From an uncultured Erysipelotrichaceae bacterium (GTDB taxonomy: Bacteria; Bacillota_I; Bacilli_A; RFN20; CAG-826), in NCBI GenBank assembly GCA_947303755.1, contig CAMYZF010000001.1, forward strand, positions 1-47,709: 47,709 nt of DNA. Reading direction: 5' to 3'. The notes under the pieces are model-generated. The model had not been told where the DNA came from and ran no database searches. It saw nothing but the letters and a program-made list of their open reading frames with translations. This document shows, piece by piece, positions 40,305-47,709 of this stretch. A program made the position numbers and the translations under genes. Position 1 is the stretch's first letter. The number at the start of each line of letters is the position of its first letter.

Positions 40305-43300
40305 ATATACCGAGAATCAAAAAGCGGCGATGAAGGTTCAAAACGGAAACTTCATTGTTTCGGCATCGGCCGGTTCTGGTAAGACCGCTGTTTTGACTGA
40401 GCGCGTTTTTAGAGCTTTAACTAACAACGAAGCCAAGCTTAGTGAACTTCTAGTGTTAACCTTCACCAACTTAGCAGCGTCACAAATGAGAGAAAAGATT
40501 CGAGAAAAAATCTCTGAATCAGGTGAAGATTATTCAGAGATTCTTGCCTCACTTGATGCTGCTCATATTCAGACATTTGACTCGTTCGCGTTAAATATTG
40601 TCCAAAAATACTATTACCGTTTAGGTTTAGATAAAGATTTCTCCTTCGTAGATGCTTCAGTTTTAGGTATTCAAGAAAAGAAGATTGTTAATAGATTATT
40701 CAATGAATACTTTGATAAGAAAGATCCTAGAGCGCTTAAACTCATCGAAGATTATTGTGTTAGAGATAAAGATCATCTCGTTGATTTTATTATCAATATC
40801 TCTCATAAATATGATTTAAAAGAAGACAAGAAATTATTCTTAGATACCTATTTTGAACAACATTTCTCTGAAGAGAAGTTTGTGGCAGATGTCTATAACT
40901 ATCTAAATGATATTAAAGATAGAATAAGAAGATTCCGTTTAGAGTTTGAATCATCTTCTTTAGCGCTTTATGAGGAATATTCATCTAGATTTTTAGAAAT
41001 CGTTGATTATGTTTTAGATTCTCCTAAGTTTGAAGATATTTATTCCTATATCAGTAGTGAAGACTTTAAGTTCCCAACAACCAGAGGTTTAACTCCAACT
41101 GACTTAGAAAGAGCGATCATTGATTCAATCAAAAAAGAGATTAAGAAGATTAAGGATAATTTCCCATTCTCATCTATAGATGAAATGTATACCCATTATC
41201 TTGAAACAAAACCTAATGTGGAAATCATCTTAGAATTCGTTAAGAAGTTAGATACCGAAATTGAGGCATTTAAAACCAAACATTCTGTCTATACTTTCAA
41301 TGATGTAGCGAAATTTGCTCTAAAGATTGTTTCAATTCCAGAAATCAATAAAGAGATTAAAAACAAATTTAAATTCATCATGGTCGATGAATATCAAGAT
41401 ACATCCGATCTTCAAGAAAGTTTGCTCAATAAAATTTCTAATAACAACATTTATGTTGTGGGTGATGTTAAACAATCCATTTATCGCTTTAGAAATGCGA
41501 ATTGTGATCTCTTTTTAGATAAGTTTAACAAATACGGAAAAGGTGAAGGTGGCACAAGAATTGAACTACCTGATAACTTCCGTTCTAGACAAGAAGTAGT
41601 GGACACTGTTAACGATATTTTCATTCCACTTCTTACTCCTGAATTAAGTGGCTTAGATTACAAAAAAGAACATTTGATGCTTCAAGGCAATAAGGGTTAC
41701 ACCGAAACCGGCACTAACTATAAGAGCGAAGTCATCACTTATGAAACTAGTGAAATCTACACGAACGCTGAACAAGAAGCTAGATTGATCGCGATCGATA
41801 TTCTCACCAAAATCAAAGAGCGCTTTATGGTGCATGATTTTAAGAAAGGTGAAGATAGATTGTTTAGATATTCTGATATTGCAATCCTCACCAGAACTAA
41901 AGTCGATTTTGAATTATATCGAAGAATATTCAATGAATATAAGATTCCATTATTCGCTCAATTTGATAAATCGATGCGAAATAATGATTTAACTTTAATC
42001 TTTAGAAATATCATCGCTTTACTTAATGAACATGAAGTGGAAGAAAAAGATATCCATTATCTACATTCATTCATCTCAGTGCTTAGATCGTTTGTTTTCG
42101 CATATAACGACTCTAAGATTGCGGATGTTGTAAACAATAAGGATTATTCAAATCATGAATTATATAAGATAATTGATGGGATTTACTCTGTGAGTAAAAA
42201 CAAATCTTTAAAAGAAATAGTGGCTTTAATCATTGAGAAATTTGATTTATATAACAAGCTTCCAAGGATTGGAAATATTGTTGATAACATCTCGCTTTTA
42301 GAAAACTATTATCAAATCGCATCCAATATGGATAAGATGGGATATTCTTTAGAAGACTTCAAACAATATTTTGATGATCTTGAAGAACTTGATATCGATT
42401 CAGACTATAAACCAAGCGAAGATGTCTCTAACTGCGTGAACCTTTTAACCATTCACGCTTCTAAAGGTCTACAATTCAAACTATGTTATTTCGCGGAAGT
42501 GAATAAACAATTTAATGAACAAGACTTATCTACGAGGTTAATCGTTGATTCTAAATATGGTGTTTTAGTGCCTAATGTTCATCATAAGAATGTTGATACG
42601 GTTTATAGAGTCATTAGAAACTATGAAGAAAAATCTGAAAATATCTTAGAACAACTCCGTTTATTCTATGTCGCTCTTACTCGCGCGGAAGAGAAGATTG
42701 TTTTATTAATAAACACTAATCCTCACAATAAAGCGGCAACTGAATTCTCTAAAGTGAGAAGATTCTATGATTTCTATATGCTTAGTGGAGTAGAGCTTCC
42801 ATCTTATTCAATCATCATTAAAGACATTGATAGAAACATTGATCTAAAACAAAAAGAATTTAGAAAACTTATTATTAAAGAGCCAGTCAAATTATCTGAT
42901 GCGGTGGTGGAAAATAAGCACGCTTCTAAAGAATTAGATGATGATGTTGATAATGAATTGTTACTTTTAGGTAATAAGTATCACTACTACTTAGAATTAA
43001 TGGACTTCTCGTCGCTTGATGCATCTTTCATCAAAGATGAATTAGATAGAAAACGAATCACTAGATTCTTATCAAATGATTTATTTAAGAACATGAAGGA
43101 CGCGAACGTGATGCATGAGTATCCATTCTTTGACGAAGAAGAAAACGTCCATGGTGTTATCGACCTTCTCGTAGAACATTCCGACCACATCGACATCGTT
43201 GATTTCAAGTTATCTCATGTTGATGATGAAGAATACATAAAACAATTAAATACATATAAACGTTACATCTCAAAGATCACAAAAAAACCAATCAAGATGT

Positions 43301-43344
43301 ATTTGACTGGTATTCTTTCTGGTGAAATTAAAGAAGTAAGTTAA
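40294..43344 (+). CDS. addA: AddA helicase-nuclease subunit
   Basis: 1016 aa from ATG 40294 with GGAGAAG; the gene starts inside the end of addB (11-nt overlap). It is a UvrD-like SF1A helicase: Walker A SASAGSGKTAV (24-34 region), Walker B FIMVDEYQDTSDLQ, GDVKQSIYRFR, TIHASKGLQFKLCYF and VALTRAEEK. The C-terminal nuclease carries GVIDLLVEH and IDIVDFKLS, with the catalytic Asp and Lys. It unwinds and degrades DNA ends in complex with AddB. It converges on a chromate-transporter gene, overlapping by 4 nt. Confidence 0.92.
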   Translation: MAIKYTENQKAAMKVQNGNFIVSASAGSGKTAVLTERVFRALTNNEAKLSELLVLTFTNLAASQMREKIREKISESGEDYSEILASLDAAHIQTFDSFALNIVQKYYYRLGLDKDFSFVDASVLGIQEKKIVNRLFNEYFDKKDPRALKLIEDYCVRDKDHLVDFIINISHKYDLKEDKKLFLDTYFEQHFSEEKFVADVYNYLNDIKDRIRRFRLEFESSSLALYEEYSSRFLEIVDYVLDSPKFEDIYSYISSEDFKFPTTRGLTPTDLERAIIDSIKKEIKKIKDNFPFSSIDEMYTHYLETKPNVEIILEFVKKLDTEIEAFKTKHSVYTFNDVAKFALKIVSIPEINKEIKNKFKFIMVDEYQDTSDLQESLLNKISNNNIYVVGDVKQSIYRFRNANCDLFLDKFNKYGKGEGGTRIELPDNFRSRQEVVDTVNDIFIPLLTPELSGLDYKKEHLMLQGNKGYTETGTNYKSEVITYETSEIYTNAEQEARLIAIDILTKIKERFMVHDFKKGEDRLFRYSDIAILTRTKVDFELYRRIFNEYKIPLFAQFDKSMRNNDLTLIFRNIIALLNEHEVEEKDIHYLHSFISVLRSFVFAYNDSKIADVVNNKDYSNHELYKIIDGIYSVSKNKSLKEIVALIIEKFDLYNKLPRIGNIVDNISLLENYYQIASNMDKMGYSLEDFKQYFDDLEELDIDSDYKPSEDVSNCVNLLTIHASKGLQFKLCYFAEVNKQFNEQDLSTRLIVDSKYGVLVPNVHHKNVDTVYRVIRNYEEKSENILEQLRLFYVALTRAEEKIVLLINTNPHNKAATEFSKVRRFYDFYMLSGVELPSYSIIIKDIDRNIDLKQKEFRKLIIKEPVKLSDAVVENKHASKELDDDVDNELLLLGNKYHYYLELMDFSSLDASFIKDELDRKRITRFLSNDLFKNMKDANVMHEYPFFDEEENVHGVIDLLVEHSDHIDIVDFKLSHVDDEEYIKQLNTYKRYISKITKKPIKMYLTGILSGEIKEVS

Positions 43345-43922
43345 GCTAGATAGTTGAACACAATTCCTAGCACAGCGGACATAAGAATTACGAATACTGG
43401 ACTAACCTTCTTTTTGAAGATAATTTTAAGTAAGAAATATCCTGCGACAATTAATACAAAAAGCTTAATTAAATGTAGATTTACGGAGATATTGAAGTTT
43501 CCGTCTACATAACTAACTGGCATTAAGATATCGCTGAAGAGGATGATAGCAGAGGAAGCAATTAAGGCAATTGCGACCGTTTTCATTCCTCCTAAAGCGG
43601 CTTGCACAAATCTCTTTTTGATGAACTTTTTAAGTAAGATTGAGATAAGTAACATTATCAAGAAAGCTGGTAGAACTACACCGATAGTGGCGACAGTCGC
43701 ACCTAAGATTCCGCCTTGGTTAGAACCGATGAAGGTGGCCATATTGATCGCGATTGGCCCAGGAGTGACTTCGCTTAAACCAATCATATCGATAAACTCG
43801 GCTTCACTTAACCAGCCATGAGATAAAACAGCTTCTTTGATAAGTGGAATCATCGCATAGCCACCACCTATGGTGAATAAGCCTACTTTAAAGAATTCAA
43901 GGAACAAATATAGATAAATCAT
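43341..43922 (-). CDS. chrA: Chromate transporter half, CHR domain (second subunit)
   Basis: 193 aa, about six TM helices, single CHR domain (PF02417). Family motifs: FFKVGLFTIGGGYAMIPLI (N-terminal) and GLSEVTPGPIAINMATFIG (about 48-66). Single-domain CHR proteins occur as pairs that form one antiparallel transporter. The ATG overlaps the TGA of the partner gene (ATGA). Described members export chromate; many close to this type have no demonstrated substrate. Confidence 0.85.
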   Translation of the reverse strand: MIYLYLFLEFFKVGLFTIGGGYAMIPLIKEAVLSHGWLSEAEFIDMIGLSEVTPGPIAINMATFIGSNQGGILGATVATIGVVLPAFLIMLLISILLKKFIKKRFVQAALGGMKTVAIALIASSAIILFSDILMPVSYVDGNFNISVNLHLIKLFVLIVAGYFLLKIIFKKKVSPVFVILMSAVLGIVFNYLA

Positions 43923-44506
43923 TTCTTTTGCTCCTTCTTATATGGAATTAAACCATACACAAGTAGACCAATAACCGCACCCATAAGGATGAAGTAGATG
44001 GCAGAGAATGAAACTGCAAAGATAGTGAAGATAACCATCAAAGATGCAACAACCGCAAATATAACAATGGCAATCCAATCTTTTCTATTGCCTTTAAGCA
44101 AAGTGATTGTGACCTTACATAGTAAGAAAACCACTCCACACTTGATGCCCATGAAAGCGTATTGGACGACTTCGTAGGCTAAAAGGTTTTGGAAGAACAT
44201 TGAGATAGCGAACATGATCGCAAATGGTGGAAGAACCACTCCAAGAGTGGCGAACAATGCACCTAAGAATCCGCCTCTTGAATAACCTAGATATGTCGCA
44301 AGGTTAATCGCGATTGGTCCAGGAGTGGATTCGCTAATCGCGGTCATCTCCATAAGTTCATCATTATCAATCCATTTTCTTTTCTCAACGAGTTCACCTT
44401 GTAGAAGGGTTAACATCGTCGTACCTCCTCCAAAGGAGAAAAGACCTAATTTAAGAAAAACTAGGAACAGAACAAGAATATCTTTGAAAGAGCGATGCTT
44501 TTTCAT
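43919..44506 (-). CDS. chrA: Chromate transporter half, CHR domain (first subunit)
   Basis: 195 aa, single CHR domain. Motifs are FLKLGLFSFGGGTTMLTLL and AISESTPGPIAINLATYLG, parallel to those in the partner but with clear sequence differences, so the two are diverged paralogues forming a heterodimer. It is first in the two-gene minus-strand unit; it ends in TGA. The promoter must lie in the 50 nt shared with the divergent NUDIX gene. Confidence 0.85.
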   Translation of the reverse strand: MKKHRSFKDILVLFLVFLKLGLFSFGGGTTMLTLLQGELVEKRKWIDNDELMEMTAISESTPGPIAINLATYLGYSRGGFLGALFATLGVVLPPFAIMFAISMFFQNLLAYEVVQYAFMGIKCGVVFLLCKVTITLLKGNRKDWIAIVIFAVVASLMVIFTIFAVSFSAIYFILMGAVIGLLVYGLIPYKKEQKK

Positions 44507-44556
44507 CGCCGAGATTATAGCACATCGCCTCTATATTTGCTAAAATACAAGTCGCT

Positions 44557-45078
44557 ATGGAACCTCTTTTTAAATATAAAGACGATCAGTACATGTTTAA
44601 AGGTGTTAATCACACTAGGGAAGTCGTAAGAGCGATCCTCTTAGATGAACATAACAGTGTTTGCCTTGAATATCTTTTAGATGATGATGGTTTTGGTCCT
44701 AGAGATTATTATGAGACTCCTGGAGGAGGACTTAAGTCTGGCGAAAGCCATGAACAAGCTATCAAAAGAGAAATAGAAGAAGAGGTTGGCTATAAATGTG
44801 AAGTTATCTCTTTTCTAGGTCAAGTTGATGACTACTATAACCTCATCAATAGAAAGAATCACAATTATTACTATCTAGTAAGAAGGAAAGAAAAAGTATC
44901 TCAACATCTTGAAGATGATGAAAAGATTAGAATTTCTAAAATTATTTGGGTATCAATTGATGAGGCAATCCACTTATATGAGACTATGCAAAATGTCCTC
45001 GTTGGAAGGCTAGTAAAACAAAGGGAACTTCCGATTCTAAAGCTTGCAAAAAATGCTTTGCAAACTCTAAACAAATAG
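44557..45078 (+). CDS. NUDIX hydrolase
   Basis: 173 aa. A complete Nudix box lies at 57-79: GGLKSGESHEQAIK then REIEEEVGY, matching Gx5Ex7REUxEExGU. The rest is a standard Nudix beta-alpha-beta fold (VVRAILLDEHNSVCLE at 23-38). It hydrolyses nucleoside diphosphate-linked compounds; substrate unknown. TG-C-TAAAAT (44538-44546) lies 10 nt before the ATG with no Shine-Dalgarno. Next comes tRNA-His from a separate promoter that starts inside its last codons. Confidence 0.85.
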   Translation: MEPLFKYKDDQYMFKGVNHTREVVRAILLDEHNSVCLEYLLDDDGFGPRDYYETPGGGLKSGESHEQAIKREIEEEVGYKCEVISFLGQVDDYYNLINRKNHNYYYLVRRKEKVSQHLEDDEKIRISKIIWVSIDEAIHLYETMQNVLVGRLVKQRELPILKLAKNALQTLNK

Positions 45079-45109
45079 TTTAGTATTATTAACGTTTCTG
45101 GCGAGTGTG

Positions 45110-45177
45110 GTGAAGAGGCCTAACACAACCGGCTGTGAACCGGTCATTCGTGAGTTCGAATCTCATCACTCGCCCCA
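45110..45177 (+). tRNA. trnH: tRNA-His (GTG anticodon)
   Basis: The 5' GGCGAGTG pairs with the 3' CACTCGCC, including the His-specific G-1:C73, followed by encoded CCA. The anticodon loop CTGTGAA gives GTG. A likely promoter is TTGCAA (45058-45063), 17 nt, TAGTAT (45081-45086), located in the end of the NUDIX gene. The span looks shorter than usual (68 nt), mostly from a compact D arm and variable loop; ends are set by the acceptor pairing. Confidence 0.85.
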
Positions 45178-45190
45178 TATGAACGATATA

Positions 45191-45240
45191 CGGATTTTGC
45201 AACGAAAATATCCAGACATTGCAAAACCCGTTTTTCTTTT
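45191..45240 (+). terminator. tRNA-His terminator
   Basis: CGGATTTTGCAA (45191-45202) pairs with TTGCAAAACCCG (45219-45230, one mismatch), followed by TTTTTCTTTT. Confidence 0.8.
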
Positions 45241-45262
45241 TAATTATGAATAATTAATTTAA

Positions 45263-46414
45263 TCAGCTCTTTCGTGCATTCAATCGTTCATGATATTCAT
45301 CCTCAAATTGGGATGGTGTTTTATTGCCTAAAGTTCTGTGCGGACGATAGTTATTGTAATAATCCATATATTCATCGATATCAATCTTGAGTTGAGCAAC
45401 TGTATCATAGGATTTTAGATTGATTAATTCCTTTTTGAATGTTGCAAAAAATGATTCAATTACTGCATTATCGTATGGGTTTCCGGTGTTTGAACAAGAT
45501 TGCTTAACGCCACAGAACTTCAGTAATTTCTTCATTTTCTTCGATGTATAATTTGACCCTCTATCACTATGAAACATCAAGCCTTTCGGCTCACCTCTAT
45601 CAAAATAAGCTTTGCTAAAAGTTCTTGTTGTTAATGAATCGGTATTGGTGGTGGAGACCATATAGCCGACAGCTTTTCTTGAAAACAAATCCATAATTAC
45701 ACATAAATAGCATGTGATTTTATCAATCTTAATAAAAGTGATATCACTAACCCAAACTTTATTCGGCATGTCTTGGATAAAGTTTTGTCTAAGGGAATTA
45801 TGTAGGAATAAATCTTTATTCTTTTTGGGATATGTTAGTTTCGTTTTGACTTGGTTGATAACTAAACTATTCTTCTTCATGATTTTAGATATTTTCTTTT
45901 GCGAGATGTCATATCCCATCTCGTGCAATTTTATCTTTATTTTTTGTGGGCCAAATCTGCCTTTGCTTTTTTCAAATATTTCAATGATCAGTGGTGTAAT
46001 TTCAATTGTTTCTTTTTCAAACCAGGTCAAATTGTCTTTATTTTTTAAATAGCGATAAAATTTAGCTTTATCTAAACCAATAGTGTTACAAACATGTTCG
46101 ACATTATATCCATCTTTATAAAGTCCAAAGGCGACATTTAAAAGATTAGCGTCTTGTATTGTTAATGCTTCTTTTAGCCTTTTATATATTTTTAATGTGC
46201 TATTTTGCTTGCTAATAGTTTCTTTAAGAATAGTAATTTCTGACTTTGTGTATTTTTTGTTATGGTTATCAATTCTAATCTTGTTTGAATAAACCCATTC
46301 GTTAATAGTGCCTCTTGGGATCTTATATTTATCCACAATCTCTTTAATCAGCATCCCGTTTTCATAGTCAAAAACAACACGTTGCTTAATCGCTTTGTCA
46401 TATTTGCTAGCCAT
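45263..46414 (-). mobile_element. IS3-family insertion sequence, single-frame transposase
   Basis: 383 aa from ATG 46414 with GGAGGGAG on the minus strand. N-terminal HTH (AIKQRVVFDYENGMLIKEIV, then KYKIPRGTINEW), a helical linker, HTH_21 (GRFGPQKIKIKLHEMGY) and an rve integrase core with D224 (WVSDITFI), D284 (FHSDRGSNY) and E320 (NPYDNAVIESFF), exactly DD35E. Most IS3 elements split this into orfA/orfB joined by -1 frameshifting; here both parts are in one frame. It ends in TGA. Flanking inverted repeats could not be identified, so only the coding part is given. The catalytic residues are intact, so it may be active. Confidence 0.88.
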
Positions 46415-46582
46415 ATATTCTCCCTCCTTTGCTAACAAATACATTTTATTACGCAGACAATAGTGTCTCTTGGTCACGTCTGTTTACACAATGTGCAATT
46501 GGCTCTCGCGCATGCAAAGTGCTTTCCATTTTTTCTATATGTATAGCAAAGGTAAGAAATAATAAAAAAGTAAGGCCCATCT

Positions 46583-46675
46583 ATGTTTTGTCCAAAATGT
46601 GGAGCGGAAGTGGACGGTAACGCTATTTTTTGTCCTGAGTGTGGATGCAAACTAAAAGAACAACCATTGAAGTAG
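46583..46675 (+). pseudogene. Zinc-ribbon N-terminal fragment
   Basis: A 30-codon frame from ATG 46583 (AAGG 8 nt upstream) to TAG 46673. It encodes MFCPKCGAEVDGNAIFCPEC and then GCKLKEQPLK, a complete two-knuckle zinc ribbon (CPKC...CPEC) of the kind that normally starts longer membrane proteins. After the stop, the same frame stays open but reads as low-quality sequence. Another frame encodes ADVTDIKNGYLFIQGKRH, which may be the lost continuation after a frameshift. It is right beside the IS element. It could also be a genuine tiny protein. Confidence 0.5.
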
Positions 46676-46786
46676 CTAGAGCGGACGTCACCGATATCAA
46701 AAATGGATATTTATTCATCCAGGGAAAGCGACATAGCTCTAAAGACCAGAGAGTGGAGCTGTTCAGCTTCAATTTTAATACTGAGT

Positions 46787-47122
46787 TTAGAAATCATCAT
46801 CTACATCCAGGTAATCATCATCTACATCCAGGTAATCATAATCTACTTCCACGTAATCATATATATAAATAGTTTTGCAAAATACTTTATCTGCTAAAAA
46901 CGCAATATATTTATCAAATGATTTGTTTCTGATTCTTCTTTTAACTGTCATATTTATAACGCAAGAATCTTTTTCTTTGCTGGAATATATATAATTAATG
47001 GATATTTCATAGCCTTCCATTTTTATTTCATTGTAAATGCCAGAAAAAATTCCATTCCCATAAAATGTAATCGTTATTTTTCTAGCATGCTTTCTATGTC
47101 TTATATCAATAATCTTATCCAT
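46787..47122 (-). CDS. Unknown protein with acidic heptad repeat tail
   Basis: 111 aa. The N-terminal 85 residues are basic and beta-rich (RKHARKITITFYGNG, YEISINYIYSSKEKD, CVINMTVKRRIRNKS) with no recognised family. The C-terminal tail is three copies of a 7-residue unit, DYLDVDD in its clearest form (YVEVDYD, YLDVDDD, YLDVDDD), encoded by 21-bp tandem repeats. The tail is rich in Asp and Tyr and could bind cations or a partner. It starts 5 nt after the MATE stop, with AGAAGG inside the MATE end, so translation is coupled. The ORF on the other strand (46639-46872) shares the repeats but is less convincing. Confidence 0.5.
   Translation of the reverse strand: MDKIIDIRHRKHARKITITFYGNGIFSGIYNEIKMEGYEISINYIYSSKEKDSCVINMTVKRRIRNKSFDKYIAFLADKVFCKTIYIYDYVEVDYDYLDVDDDYLDVDDDF
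46792..46854. repeat. 21-bp tandem repeat, three copies
   Basis: Units at 46792-46812 and 46813-46833 are identical; 46834-46854 differs at three positions, and a partial fourth copy follows. Each unit starts AATCATCATCTACATCC. The period is a multiple of three, so copy-number change keeps the reading frame. Confidence 0.85.
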
Positions 47123-47127
47123 AATTA

Positions 47128-47709
47128 TTAGCCTTCTAGAGATGGTGATTTTTCTTGCTCATTAAAAGAGGGTGCATTTTTACCATTGTGTTTAACATAT
47201 CCATAAAACAAAATAACTGCGATAAGAGAACAAATAATATCAGTAATAGGAGTGGCCCAAACTATAAGATCTGGTCCAATAGAGTTATTTTCGACTTTTG
47301 AGATAGAAAAGAAGATAAACATTAAAGGTATATCTAAAGCCCCTTTTCTTAATAAGGCTAAAACAAGACTTCTCCAAGGTTTACCGACAGCTTGGAAAAA
47401 TGAAATAACTGTATAAGCAACGGCAGAAAAAGGACCACCGATACACAATATTCTTAAGAATTTTGTGGCGTAAGCAATAGAATTATTTTCGTGGATGAAA
47501 ATACTGGATAAAGGAGCAGCCCAAATCATAGAAATAATCATAGCTACCAAAGCAATGCTTATTGAAATAGCGCCACTAACATAGACAATTTTTGTCATTC
47601 TTTTACGATTTCCACTAGCCTTGTTATAACCGATGATAGGTAAAACGCCTTGTGTCATGCCTCTCACGGAAGAATGAGCAAACATATTGATTTTTTTGGC
47701 GACTCCAAT
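47128..47709 (-). CDS. MATE-family efflux transporter (5' partial at the window edge)
   Basis: The C-terminal 193 residues of a MATE transporter; the frame continues past the right edge, since IGVAKKINMFAHSSVRGMTQ reads through from 47709 without a start codon at the edge. The conserved second-half motif GMTQGVLPIIGYNKASGN is present, as is SFFQAVGKPWRSLVLALLRK. It has about five TM helices here. It exports drugs or metabolites using an ion gradient (Na+ or H+). It is the first gene of a unit with the acidic-repeat protein. Confidence 0.85.
   Translation of the reverse strand: MGVAKKINMFAHSSVRGMTQGVLPIIGYNKASGNRKRMTKIVYVSGAISISIALVAMIISMIWAAPLSSIFIHENNSIAYATKFLRILCIGGPFSAVAYTVISFFQAVGKPWRSLVLALLRKGALDIPLMFIFFSISKVENNSIGPDLIVWATPITDIICSLIAVILFYGYVKHNGKNAPSFNEQEKSPSLEG

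Noticed and set aside
45180..46560. Terminal inverted repeats and target duplication of the IS3 element
   Set aside because: I compared both flanks by eye and found no convincing match. The AGACA/TGTCT stem at about 46458-46471 is one-sided.
46639..46872. Plus-strand frame reading through the 21-bp repeats (NHHLHPG repeats)
   Set aside because: Starts at GTG inside the zinc-ribbon frame with no Shine-Dalgarno; the minus-strand frame has an SD and coupling to the MATE gene. A short part may be frameshifted remnant of the zinc-ribbon gene.
46703..46897. Plus-strand frame rich in Ile/Tyr through the same repeats
   Set aside because: Low-complexity product of the repeat, no initiation signals.
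1..47709. Recoding of TGA as tryptophan (Mollicute code)
   Set aside because: Several genes end in TGA in sensible positions (for example 14508, 43919, 45263), tRNA-Trp has anticodon CCA, and Trp is coded by TGG throughout.
1..47709. CRISPR array, prophage or known defence system
   Set aside because: No regularly spaced repeats beyond the 21-bp coding array, no phage structural or integrase genes apart from the IS3 transposase. AddAB is a housekeeping repair enzyme.

Overview
The window is AT-rich chromosomal DNA from a low-GC Gram-positive bacterium. The best guess is an uncultured gut member of the Bacilli/Erysipelotrichales/RF39 type. The evidence is Shine-Dalgarno sites of the AGGAGG type, a DegV fatty-acid-binding protein, a YugP-like protein, YqeY, AddA/AddB rather than RecBCD, lipobox lipoproteins and a preQ1-I-type riboswitch. 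UGA is a stop here: several genes end in TGA and the only tRNA-Trp seen has anticodon CCA. Mollicute-style recoding is therefore excluded.

Layout. 0-2.2 kb: the 3' end of a possible PBECR-like nuclease, a discrete small RNA gene (221-339), and two membrane proteins. 2.2-6.2 kb: a large secreted subtilase with Ig-like repeats. 6.2-8.8 kb: tryptophan synthase beta fused to an N-terminal helix-turn-helix, a small GNAT-like protein and a 6-TM protein. 8.9-12.6 kb: a membrane-tethered carboxylesterase, a lipoprotein and a GT2 glycosyltransferase. 12.6-19.1 kb: a tight run of DegV, alpha/beta hydrolase, two RCK proteins, two tandem TrkH subunits and YqeY, then tRNA-Trp. 19.3-22.9 kb: a flavin amine oxidase-like protein, a transcribed element of unknown nature, a membrane-bound XRE regulator and a YugP homologue without its metal-binding motif. 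23-27 kb: membrane pyrophosphatase, flavodoxin, a small charged protein and a PAP2 phosphatase. 27-31 kb: riboswitch, queuosine-precursor transporter and SDR; a putative manganese transporter facing a CDF exporter with an Mn-type site. 31-34.6 kb: BaiN-type flavoprotein, tRNA-Arg/HAD, CPA antiporter with a PII/DarA-like partner. 34.7-37.9 kb: ABC exporter behind a Fur-type box. 38-43.3 kb: AddB-AddA. 43.3-45.2 kb: split chromate transporter, NUDIX hydrolase, tRNA-His. 45.2-47.7 kb: IS3 transposase, zinc-ribbon fragment, a protein with acidic heptad repeats, and a partial MATE transporter.

Themes. Ion homeostasis dominates: K+ uptake (RCK/TrkH), cation/H+ exchange with a possible c-di-AMP receptor, K+-dependent ion-pumping pyrophosphatase, Mn efflux and chromate transport. 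A second theme is expression architecture. Many start codons lie only 4-10 nt downstream of an (often extended) -10 element, which suggests leaderless or very short-leader mRNAs. Several of these promoters are buried in the terminator hairpin of the gene upstream. Three convergent gene pairs overlap tail to tail by exactly 4 bp.

No CRISPR array, prophage or recognised defence island was seen. Functions are assigned from sequence recognition only; no database search was run.
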